28,740 bases of DNA, from assembly GCA_048394785.1 (NCBI GenBank), contig DBFJGL010000010.1, forward strand, positions 1-28,740, given 5' to 3'. Each line of letters opens with the position of its first letter. Positions within the stretch are counted from its first letter, which is position 1. The notes beneath the pieces are model-generated. The model was not told the DNA's origin. It did not search any database and saw only the letters and a program-made list of their open reading frames with translations. The position numbers and the translations under genes were made by a program. This DNA comes from DBFJGL01 sp048394785. GTDB lineage: Bacteria; Bacillota; Clostridia; Christensenellales; CAG-917. Below, piece after piece: positions 21,462 through 28,740 of the stretch.

Positions 21462-22373
21462 TCACTTGACTGCAACTCCGACAATATCTCTCAGACTGTC
21501 TATTTTGAGTTCTTCCATCACTCTCGGAAGGTCGCGGATAATATCGCGGCAGGCGCAGGGATTTATGAGATTTGCCGCGCCGACCTGAACGGCGGTTGCC
21601 CCCGCCATCATCATTTCAATCACGTCCTCGGCGCTGCTTACGCCGCCTATGCCCATAATAGGCAGGTCTACCGCCGCATAAACTTCGCTCACCATTCTGA
21701 GCGCGACGGGGAACACCGCAGGTCCGCTGAAACCGCCCTTCCCGACGGATATTATCGGCTTTCTCTTTTTGAGGTCAATCCTCATTCCCACCAACGTGTT
21801 AATCAAACTTATGCCGTCCGCACCTCCGTCGCGAACCGCGCGAGCCATATCGCAAATGCTTGTCACATTCGGGCTTAATTTGACGATAATAGGCTTTGTA
21901 GAATGTTTTTTAACCTCTTTAACCAGCGATTGCGCGACTTTCGGTTCAACTCCGAACGCCATTCCGCCGCCTTTTACGTTGGGACAGCTTATGTTGAGCT
22001 CTACTGCAAAAACTTTATCGCACTCGTTGAACGCCGCAACGGTGCGGACATACTCGTCCACGCTGTGACCGCCGACGTTTGCTATAACTTTGTCGCCGTA
22101 AACCTTTTCGAGTTTGGGGATTTCCTCGCCTATAACCGCGTCAACTCCCGGATTTTGCAAGCCTATCGCGTTGATAAGCCCCATACTGCACTCGGCAATT
22201 CTCGGCAGCGGATTGCCGTAACGCGCTTGTAGCGTAGTTCCTTTCAAGGACATAGAACCGAGAACGTTTATGTCGTAAACGTCCGCAAATTCGTATCCGA
22301 ACCCGAACGTTCCGCTTGCCGGTATAACGGGATTTTTCAATGTATGATTGAGATATTTTACCGATAAATCCAT
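21462..22373 (-). CDS. pyrD: Dihydroorotate dehydrogenase, class 1B catalytic subunit
   Basis: A 304-residue FMN enzyme that oxidises dihydroorotate. The catalytic base is a cysteine (Cys130 in LNISCPNVKGGG), which marks class 1. The partner gene pyrK next door shows that it is the NAD-linked class 1B complex. The FMN phosphate-binding region includes IMGIGGVSSAEDV and GATAVQVGAA. ATG 22373, with GGGAG in the end of pyrK, gives the family N-terminus; an upstream in-frame start would add 17 unrelated residues. It begins 2 bp after the pyrK stop. Confidence 0.96.
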   Translation of the reverse strand: MDLSVKYLNHTLKNPVIPASGTFGFGYEFADVYDINVLGSMSLKGTTLQARYGNPLPRIAECSMGLINAIGLQNPGVDAVIGEEIPKLEKVYGDKVIANVGGHSVDEYVRTVAAFNECDKVFAVELNISCPNVKGGGMAFGVEPKVAQSLVKEVKKHSTKPIIVKLSPNVTSICDMARAVRDGGADGISLINTLVGMRIDLKKRKPIISVGKGGFSGPAVFPVALRMVSEVYAAVDLPIMGIGGVSSAEDVIEMMMAGATAVQVGAANLINPCACRDIIRDLPRVMEELKIDSLRDIVGVAVK

Positions 22374-22375
22374 AT

Positions 22376-23098
22376 TTACTCCCAAATAATCTCGCTTGCC
22401 TCGAACACTGGACCTTCCTTGCACACGCGCTTAAAGCCGTTTACGGTCTTTATACTGCAACCCATACAGGCTCCGAAACCGCAACCCATACGCGCCTCCA
22501 AACTCAACTGCCCGTTCTCGTACGCACCTGCGAGCGCACGCATCATAACCGTAGGTCCGCACGCGTAATAGACGTCAAACTCGATATTGTTTGCGGCTAT
22601 TGCCTGCAACACGTTGCCGCGAAATCCGCGGCTTCCGTCGTCTGTCGCTATTATCGTATCGGCAACGACCGAAAACTCTTTTTCGTAATAAATTTCGTCC
22701 ACGTTTCTGAACCCGAGCACGACGACGGGACGAATGCCCTTTTCGTTAAACTCCGCCGCAAGCTGATAAAGCGGCGCGCAGCCTATTCCGCCGCCGACGA
22801 GCAAAGGCTTTTGTGCGGCAAGCGAAAATCCGTTGCCCAAGTCCGTAAGCACGTCGACGCGCGCGCCCTCGCGCAGTCTGCCCAAGGCTTCTGTGCCTTT
22901 ACCCACTTCTTTTATAAGCAGAGTTACGACTCCGCCTTCGTAGCGGGCAAGACTTATGGGACGGCGCAGATAACAGCCGTCTGCGGTAAGCTCGACAAAC
23001 TGTCCCGCACGCATTTTTTCTGCGCCCGAAAGTTTGAGTTCGAACACGCTCGCGTTCAGTCTGCGGTTTTGAATTACGGTAAGAATTTCCTGTTTCAT
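22376..23098 (-). CDS. pyrK: Dihydroorotate dehydrogenase electron-transfer subunit
   Basis: A 240-residue FAD and [2Fe-2S] protein that passes electrons from PyrD to NAD. The FAD-binding LRRPISL (44-50) and the nucleotide-binding GGGIGCAPL (102-110) are clear. The iron-sulfur ligands are Cys206, Cys211, Cys214 and Cys226 in the C-terminal MGCGFGACMGCSIK region. GGGGAG precedes the ATG. It lies 10 bp after carB and 2 bp before pyrD. Confidence 0.96.
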   Translation of the reverse strand: MKQEILTVIQNRRLNASVFELKLSGAEKMRAGQFVELTADGCYLRRPISLARYEGGVVTLLIKEVGKGTEALGRLREGARVDVLTDLGNGFSLAAQKPLLVGGGIGCAPLYQLAAEFNEKGIRPVVVLGFRNVDEIYYEKEFSVVADTIIATDDGSRGFRGNVLQAIAANNIEFDVYYACGPTVMMRALAGAYENGQLSLEARMGCGFGACMGCSIKTVNGFKRVCKEGPVFEASEIIWE

Positions 23099-23108
23099 AT
23101 ACTCCCCG

Positions 23109-26100
23109 TCAACGCTCGGTGATTGTGGATACTTTGAACGTCATATCTTCGAGTACGTCCAGCAGCGCTTCTACGGTATCCTGCGACGTGAACAGCGTAA
23201 TGTTGTTTTCCACCGCGCAGCGTCTTATTTCATAACCGTCGCGCTTGGTACTTTCCTCGTCCAAATCGCGGGTGTTTATAACGTAAGTGACGTGTCCTTT
23301 TCTTATGCTTTCGAGTATTTCGTCGCTTCCTTCGCTTATTTTCGCTTTACTGCGCGCCTTAATGCCGTGCGCGTGCAAAAAGTCCGCCGTACCCTTGGTC
23401 GCCTCGATGTTGAATCCGAGCTCGTAAAAACGCCTTGCTATGGGTAAGAACGCCTCCTTGTCGCATTCGGCGATTGTCATAAACACCGTGCCGTAATTTT
23501 GCACGCTCGTGCCCGACGCTTTGAGCGCCTTATATAATGCGCGCTTCATCTCGGTATCATAACCTATCGCTTCGCCCGTCGACTTCATTTCGGGGGAGAG
23601 ATACACTTCCATTCCCTTAATCTTCGAGAACGAGAACGCCGGTGCTTTGACGTACCATTTCTTAGGCTCGGTTTCGGGATAAACATAATCGAACCCTTGG
23701 TCCTTCAATGATATTCCGAGCATAACCTTTGTGCCGATGTCCGCAAGCGAGTATCCCGACGCTTTGGATATAAAAGGCACCGTTCTCGACGAGCGGGGAT
23801 TGACCTCTATTACGTAAACGTCTTCCTTATCGTCGACGATAAATTGGATATTGTAAAGTCCGACTATGCCGATGCCGATGCCGAGTTTTACGGTATAATC
23901 TATAATCTTCTTTTTTACTTCGTCGCTTATGCTGAACGTGGGATATACGCTTATGCTATCGCCCGAGTGCACGCCCGTTCTTTCGATGTGCTGCATAATA
24001 GCGGGGCAGAACACGTCTTTTCCGTCGCACACCGCGTCGACCTCGAGTTCTTTGCCGAGCACGTATTTATCGACCAAAATAGCGTGTCCCGTGTTAAGTG
24101 CGGACGCAGATTTAAGATATTTTCTGAGTGCCTCCGGCGTGGACGCAATCTGCATCTGCCTGCCTCCGAGAACATAGCTTGGGCGCACAAGCACGGGATA
24201 ACCGATACGTTTTGCAACTTTAAGCCCGTCTTCTGCCGTAAACACCGCTTCGCCCTTGGGCTGAGGAATGCCCAGTCTGTTCATTATTTTCTCAAAACAA
24301 TCTCTGTCTTCGGCATTTGTAATCGCATCTACGTCGGTGCCGATAATCTTAACCCCGAGTTCGTGCAATTTGTCCGCAAGATTGATTGCGGTCTGTCCGC
24401 CCAGCGACACCACGACGCCGTCCGGCTTTTCAAGGTCGATAATGTTCATCGTATCCTCTACCGTGAGCGGCTCGAAATAAAGTTTGTCCGACGTTGTGTA
24501 ATCGGTGGACACCGTTTCGGGGTTGTTGTTTATGATAATCGCCTCGTAGCCTGCGTTGCGAATGGTCCAGATTGCGTGTACGGTGGAATAATCGAATTCG
24601 ATACCCTGTCCTATTCTTATGGGACCCGAACCAAGCACGATAATCTTTTTCCTGTCGCTGACAATGCTCTCCTGCTCGTCCTCGTACGTGGAATAGAAAT
24701 AAGGAACATAGCTTTCGAACTCGCCTGCGCAAGTGTCCATCATTTTATAGACGGGCATTACGCCGAGTTCTTTGCGTTTGAGGTAAACGGCTTCCTCCGT
24801 GCTGTTCCAAACCTTGGCAAGATATTTATCGGAGAACCCTCTGCGCTTTGCCTCTCTGAACACCTCACTGTCAAACGGATTGGCTTTTACAACCGTTTCA
24901 AATTCCACAATATCGCGGATTTTGCCGAGGAAGAACATATCGATTTTGGTGATAGAAGCAATCAGACCTATATCCCCGCCGCGCTCGAAAAGTTCGGCAA
25001 TCGCAAACAGCCTGTCGTCGGTGCTGTCCTTGATATAATCGTACAGCTCCTCTCTCGTCCAGTTGTCGAATTTGGGTATCCATATGTGAATTGCGCCTAT
25101 TTCAAGCGAACGAATGGCTTTGAGCAGACTTTCTTCAAAAGTTCTGCCTATGCTCATAACTTCGCCCGTCGCCTTCATCTGCGTGCCGAGCTTATTTGAC
25201 GCCGTATCGAATTTATCGAACGGGAAACGCGCGACCTTGGTGACGATATAATCGAGCGCGGGCTCGAAAGACGCAGGCGTGTTCGCAAGCATAATCTCGT
25301 CGAGATGCATACCCATCGCAACCTTTGCGGTGACTCTCGCAATGGGATAACCGCTCGCCTTCGACGCAAGCGCGGAGGAGCGGGATACGCGCGGATTTAC
25401 TTCGATGAGGTAATATTTGAATGAGTGAGGGTCAAGCGCGTACTGCACGTTGCAACCTCCCTCTATTTTGAGTTCTCTGATTATTTTCAGCGCGCTGTTG
25501 CGCAGCATCTGAACTTCCTTATTAGTGAGCGTCTGCGCAGGCGCAACGACAATACTGTCGCCCGTATGCACGCCGACGGGGTCGAGGTTTTCCATACTGC
25601 AAATCGCAATCGCCGTATCGTTTGCGTCGCGCATTACCTCAAACTCAATCTCCTTAAACCCTTTGACGCTCTTTTCCACGAGAACCTGACCGACGGGCGA
25701 GAGTTTGAGCGCGTTTTTCATAATATCGCAAAGTTCCGCCTCGTTTTCGGCAAAGCCGCCGCCCGTGCCGCCCAAAGTAAACGCAGGACGCAAAACCACG
25801 GGGTACCCTATTTCCGCCGCCGCTTCTCTCGCTTCGTCCGTGCTGTACGTTATTTTAGACGGAATGACGGGTTCGCCTATTCTCTCGCACATTTCCTTGA
25901 ACAGTTCTCTGTCCTCCGCCATCTCTATGCTTTCGAGCGAAGTGCCGAGCAGTTTTACGTTGCATTCGTCAAGCACGCCGCTTTTGGCGAGCTTCATTGC
26001 GAGATTGAGTCCCGTCTGACCGCCGAGTGCGGGTACGATTGCGTCGGGACGCTCATAGCGTATTATTTTTGCGACGTATTCGAGCGTCAGCGGTTCCATA

Positions 26101-26294
26101 TAAATTTTGTCCGCCATCATCGTATCCGTCATTATGGTTGCGGGATTGGAATTTGCGAGTATAACCTCGTATCCTTCTTCTTTAAGCGCGATGCACGCCT
26201 GCGTTCCGGCATAATCGAACTCCGCCGCCTGACCTATTACAATCGGTCCCGAACCTATTACAAGCACCTTTTTTATATCCGTTCTCTTAGGCAT
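23109..26294 (-). CDS. carB: Carbamoyl phosphate synthetase large subunit
   Basis: A 1061-residue protein made of two homologous ATP-grasp halves. Each begins with a characteristic loop, GSGPIVIGQAAEFDYAGTQA near residue 15 and GSGPIRIGQGIEFDYSTVHA near the middle, followed by the C-terminal MGS-like allosteric domain. It makes carbamoyl phosphate from ammonia, bicarbonate and two ATP. ATG 26294 gives the family start MPKRTDIKKVLVIGSG; the open frame upstream lies inside carA. The start overlaps the carA stop by 8 bp. Its small-subunit partner lacks the glutaminase residues, so this enzyme probably takes free ammonia. Confidence 0.97.
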   Translation of the reverse strand: MPKRTDIKKVLVIGSGPIVIGQAAEFDYAGTQACIALKEEGYEVILANSNPATIMTDTMMADKIYMEPLTLEYVAKIIRYERPDAIVPALGGQTGLNLAMKLAKSGVLDECNVKLLGTSLESIEMAEDRELFKEMCERIGEPVIPSKITYSTDEAREAAAEIGYPVVLRPAFTLGGTGGGFAENEAELCDIMKNALKLSPVGQVLVEKSVKGFKEIEFEVMRDANDTAIAICSMENLDPVGVHTGDSIVVAPAQTLTNKEVQMLRNSALKIIRELKIEGGCNVQYALDPHSFKYYLIEVNPRVSRSSALASKASGYPIARVTAKVAMGMHLDEIMLANTPASFEPALDYIVTKVARFPFDKFDTASNKLGTQMKATGEVMSIGRTFEESLLKAIRSLEIGAIHIWIPKFDNWTREELYDYIKDSTDDRLFAIAELFERGGDIGLIASITKIDMFFLGKIRDIVEFETVVKANPFDSEVFREAKRRGFSDKYLAKVWNSTEEAVYLKRKELGVMPVYKMMDTCAGEFESYVPYFYSTYEDEQESIVSDRKKIIVLGSGPIRIGQGIEFDYSTVHAIWTIRNAGYEAIIINNNPETVSTDYTTSDKLYFEPLTVEDTMNIIDLEKPDGVVVSLGGQTAINLADKLHELGVKIIGTDVDAITNAEDRDCFEKIMNRLGIPQPKGEAVFTAEDGLKVAKRIGYPVLVRPSYVLGGRQMQIASTPEALRKYLKSASALNTGHAILVDKYVLGKELEVDAVCDGKDVFCPAIMQHIERTGVHSGDSISVYPTFSISDEVKKKIIDYTVKLGIGIGIVGLYNIQFIVDDKEDVYVIEVNPRSSRTVPFISKASGYSLADIGTKVMLGISLKDQGFDYVYPETEPKKWYVKAPAFSFSKIKGMEVYLSPEMKSTGEAIGYDTEMKRALYKALKASGTSVQNYGTVFMTIAECDKEAFLPIARRFYELGFNIEATKGTADFLHAHGIKARSKAKISEGSDEILESIRKGHVTYVINTRDLDEESTKRDGYEIRRCAVENNITLFTSQDTVEALLDVLEDMTFKVSTITER

Positions 26295-27381
26295 TTTTCT
26301 TCCACTCCTCGATGTTGGCGATAAACTTTTCAAACAATCTGACGGCATTGTGCGGACCTGCCGCGCCGTCGGGCATAAACTGAACCGCAAAAACGCGGTT
26401 TTTTGCGTCCTCCGCGCCTTCAACGGTTTTGTCAAGCAGATTTACGTGGGTGATTGCAAGTTCCGTTGCTTTAACCGACTGCCCGTCAACGGCGTAACCG
26501 TGATTTTGCGCCGAGATTTCGATATTTCCGCTTGCGCAGTCGAGCACGGGGTGATTGCTTCCTCGGTGTCCGAATTTGAGTTTATAGGTTGTTGCTCCGT
26601 ATGCGATTGCAATAATCTGATGCCCGAGCCCCACGCCCATAATCGGGACTCTGCCTTTAAGACTTTTGACCAACTCCGCAACCTCAGACACGTCGCAGGG
26701 ATTTCCCGGACCGTCGCTTACGAACACACCGTCCGGATTGAGTTTCAAGACTTCGTCCGCGCCGATGTTAAACGGCACCATCGTGACGTTGCAGCCTAAG
26801 CCGTTTAACGCCTTGATATGTTGATGTTTTATCCCGCAATCGATTGCAACCACGTTGTAACGGTGATTTGGAGTACGGCTGTACCATCTCTTTTTGCAAC
26901 CCGCGCGAAGCACCTGTCCCTCGGGCTGTTTATACTCTTTTATGACCTTGACCGCGTCTTCGTCAGGAGTGTCTGCGTCGGTGAGATAGGCAATCATCGT
27001 GCCGTTGTCGCGAATGGTACGCACAAGCTTTCGCGTGTCTATACCCTGCATTCCGGGCACTCCGTTTTCCTCCAACAACTCTGACAGCGTCTTCGTATAG
27101 CGGAAGTTTGAGGGCGCGTCGTTGTAATCTCTCACGATAAACGCTTTAAGCAACATACTTTTGCTTTCGTAATCCTCGTCGGTAATGCCGTAATTGCCGA
27201 TAATCGGGTAAGACATCACGATTATCTGGTCGGCGTAATTGGGGTCGGACACAATCTCCTGATAACCCGCCGAGGACGTGTTGAACACAATCTCGCCTAT
27301 GGCGTCGACGTCTGCGCCGAAACCCGTCCCGATAAAGACGTCGCCGTTTTCAAGCACTAATTTTCTTGCGCGCTTTTCCAT
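26287..27381 (-). CDS. carA: Carbamoyl phosphate synthetase small subunit with a degenerate glutaminase site
   Basis: A 364-residue protein with both CarA domains: the N-terminal dimer domain (SSAGYQEIVSDPNYADQI and GIDTRKLVRTIRDNG) and the class I amidotransferase domain. All three catalytic residues differ. The nucleophile loop reads IMGVGLGHQI, with Gly251 where active CarA has Cys (FGICLGHQ; Cys269 in E. coli). The QYHPE motif reads QFMPD, with Met336 for His353 and Asp338 for Glu355. The Gly codon is GGG, two changes away from either Cys codon. The rest of the fold is conserved, so it is probably still expressed and structural. A human parallel is CPS1, whose glutaminase Cys is Ser and which uses ammonia. 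It overlaps pyrC by 25 bp and carB by 8 bp. Confidence 0.93.
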   Translation of the reverse strand: MEKRARKLVLENGDVFIGTGFGADVDAIGEIVFNTSSAGYQEIVSDPNYADQIIVMSYPIIGNYGITDEDYESKSMLLKAFIVRDYNDAPSNFRYTKTLSELLEENGVPGMQGIDTRKLVRTIRDNGTMIAYLTDADTPDEDAVKVIKEYKQPEGQVLRAGCKKRWYSRTPNHRYNVVAIDCGIKHQHIKALNGLGCNVTMVPFNIGADEVLKLNPDGVFVSDGPGNPCDVSEVAELVKSLKGRVPIMGVGLGHQIIAIAYGATTYKLKFGHRGSNHPVLDCASGNIEISAQNHGYAVDGQSVKATELAITHVNLLDKTVEGAEDAKNRVFAVQFMPDGAAGPHNAVRLFEKFIANIEEWKKNA

Positions 27382-28631
27382 ATTATATCTCCGTTAAAAA
27401 TTGTAAATACGCATTTAGCGGTCACGCTCATTCCTTCAAACGGCGTGCTGCTGCCGAGGCTCTTTAACTCCTTGCCCCGTATAACCCATTTCGCAGACAG
27501 GTCTATTCCCGCGACGTTTGCCGTTTCCCCGTCTTTTATCTCTCCGCCCGATATTCCGAAAATCTTCCGAGGTTTGACGGACATTGCGTCAATCAGTCTT
27601 TCGAGGCGCACCTTCCCCGTAAGCACCAAGTGCGTATAAAGCACGGGGAACGCCGTTTCCAGCCCCACAACGCCCATAAGACTTCCCTTCAATCCCTTCG
27701 ACTTTTCCTCGTCGGAATGAGGTGCGTGGTCGGTTGCGATTATATCCACCGTACCGTCTGCAAGTCCTTCTATAAGCGCGGCTCTGTCCTCCGAACTTCT
27801 GAGAGGAGGATTCATCTTAAAACGTCCGTCCTCGCGCAAATCGGCGTCCGTAAGCGTCAGATAATGAGGCGCGGTCTCGCAAGTGACGGGTAAACCGCGT
27901 CTTTTGGCGTCTCTTACGAGCTCCACCGTTTCCTTTGCGGAAACATGGCAGATATGATAGCGGCAGCCCGTTTCTTCGACAAGTTTTATATCGCGCGCGA
28001 CTTGCGCGTATTCGCTTGCCGAACATATGCCCGTGTGGTTGTGCTTTGCGGCATATTCGCCGTCATGAATATATCCGCCGCGAAGCAGGCTTTCGTCCTC
28101 GCAATGCGCGGCAATCATTCTGCCCGCACGCCTTACCCTTATCATCGCTTCGCGCATAACTTCTTCGCGCTGTACGCCTTTACCGTCGTCGGAAAACGCA
28201 AGCACTCGTTTTGAAAGCCCTTCTATGTCGGATAATCTTTCGCCCTTTTCTCCCACCGTCAGCGACGCGTAAGGATAAACCGCAGTTTTCGCGTCGCGAC
28301 GGATTATGTCCTCTTGCGCTTTAAGATTGTCTATGCTGTCGGGCACGGGGTTTAAGTTGGGCATGCTCATAAGCGCGGTATATCCCGCGCTTGCCGCCGC
28401 AAGCGTTCCGGTAGATATTCTCTCTTTATAAGAAAAACCCGGCTCTCTCAGATGAACGTGTACATCTGCAAAACCGGGAACGATAAGTAAATTTTGCGAT
28501 TGATAAACCTGTACGTCGGAAGGAATAGTCTCGGGAGTTGGATTTTGAAAAAGAATGCCCCCGTCAAACGCCACATCTCCGACCGTAAGTCTGCCGTCGG
28601 TATATAAAGTCGCTCCTTTTAAGAGAACCAC
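27357..28631 (-). CDS. pyrC: Dihydroorotase
   Basis: A 424-residue type I amidohydrolase that cyclises carbamoyl aspartate. The metal site is DVHVHLREPGF (His58, His60). Further ligands lie in the AAHCEDE, HICHVSA and ATDHAPHSDEEK segments. The start is GTG at 28631, supported by AAGGAGG at the correct distance and by the typical opening VLLKGATLYTDG. It is the first gene of the pyr operon, and its end overlaps the carA start by 25 bp. Confidence 0.95.
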   Translation of the reverse strand: MVLLKGATLYTDGRLTVGDVAFDGGILFQNPTPETIPSDVQVYQSQNLLIVPGFADVHVHLREPGFSYKERISTGTLAAASAGYTALMSMPNLNPVPDSIDNLKAQEDIIRRDAKTAVYPYASLTVGEKGERLSDIEGLSKRVLAFSDDGKGVQREEVMREAMIRVRRAGRMIAAHCEDESLLRGGYIHDGEYAAKHNHTGICSASEYAQVARDIKLVEETGCRYHICHVSAKETVELVRDAKRRGLPVTCETAPHYLTLTDADLREDGRFKMNPPLRSSEDRAALIEGLADGTVDIIATDHAPHSDEEKSKGLKGSLMGVVGLETAFPVLYTHLVLTGKVRLERLIDAMSVKPRKIFGISGGEIKDGETANVAGIDLSAKWVIRGKELKSLGSSTPFEGMSVTAKCVFTIFNGDIIWKSAQEN

Positions 28632-28655
28632 TATATGCCTCCTTAGATTTTTTCT

Positions 28656-28683
28656 ATTGTATCACAACACCTTGTTTTTGCAA
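28656..28683 (-). promoter_or_regulatory. Promoter of the pyr operon
   Basis: Minus-strand TTGCAA (28683-28678) and TACAAT (28661-28656) are 16 bp apart, with an extended TGA before the -10 box. The transcript would start near 28649, leaving a leader of about 18 nt with only the ribosome binding site. There is therefore no room for a PyrR-type attenuator. The remaining sequence to 28740 is AT-rich and shows nothing else. Confidence 0.8.
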
Positions 28684-28740
28684 AACGATTTATCTAAATT
28701 TGCAAAGATTTTTACCTTCAAATTACGAGTATTCTTCATC

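Noticed and set aside
23844..25199. Long plus-strand open frame inside carB
   Set aside because: It lies antisense within a clear carB gene, its product resembles nothing, and it has no ribosome binding site. It is a by-product of the codon pattern.
26629..26631. Sequencing error as the cause of the missing CarA cysteine
   Set aside because: The codon is GGG, two substitutions away from TGC or TGT, and the other two catalytic positions are changed as well while the frame is intact.
1..28740. CRISPR arrays, insertion sequences, phage genes
   Set aside because: No regularly spaced repeats, transposase or integrase motifs, or phage structural genes were found on either strand.

Overview
The window looks like a chromosomal segment of an anaerobic, probably gut-type, low-to-mid GC Firmicute of the class Clostridia. 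The reasons are lipoproteins with Clostridia-style signal peptides, strong GGAGG-type ribosome binding sites, sigma-A promoters (TTGACA/TATAAT), a CIRCE heat-shock operator, a DUF3842 gene, a PyrK/PyrD (class 1B) dihydroorotate dehydrogenase and a U32-family gene. The placement is an inference from gene content; no ribosomal marker is present.

Region 1 (1-5520, leftward): a complete U32-family protein of the TrhP/RlhA/UbiU type, then an extracytoplasmic-function sigma factor with an overlapping membrane-anchored anti-sigma-like gene, and downstream a free lipoprotein homologous to the anti-sigma ectodomain. The sigma gene and the lipoprotein gene carry nearly the same promoter (TTGGCA-N18-TTATAT), which suggests one regulon. 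A membrane-anchored PI-PLC X-domain protein lies upstream of the sigma gene, with its own promoter and an embedded palindrome.

Region 2 (5521-8901): clpB under a textbook sigma-A promoter and a CIRCE operator, a terminator, and a tRNA-Arg(CCT) on the minus strand. Beside the tRNA is a decayed second copy of its 3' end plus terminator, offset by exactly 133 bp.

Region 3 (8902-18513, rightward): a possibly leaderless DUF3842 gene, then a strong promoter, a structured leader RNA of about 124 nt ending in a strong intrinsic terminator, and a tightly overlapping operon. The operon encodes two ABC ATPases, a binding lipoprotein, two permeases, a TPR protein with a His/Cys-rich N-terminus, and LarE, LarB and LarC of the nickel-pincer-nucleotide (lactate racemase cofactor) pathway. 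The setting argues that the transporter imports nickel and that the His-rich TPR protein handles it. The binding protein is circularly permuted: the C-terminal third of the SBP_bac_5 fold sits directly behind the signal peptide. No LarA enzyme is in the window.

Region 4 (18514-28740, leftward): the complete set for de novo UMP synthesis in the order pyrC-carA-carB-pyrK-pyrD-pyrF-pyrE-pyrB, from one strong promoter with a very short leader. Two proteins are unusual. CarA has lost all three glutaminase catalytic residues (Cys to Gly, His to Met, Glu to Asp), so the synthetase should depend on free ammonia. PyrB carries a C-terminal four-cysteine zinc domain like that of PyrI, without PyrI's allosteric domain. 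The window starts and ends in non-coding sequence; no CRISPR array, insertion sequence or phage gene was seen.
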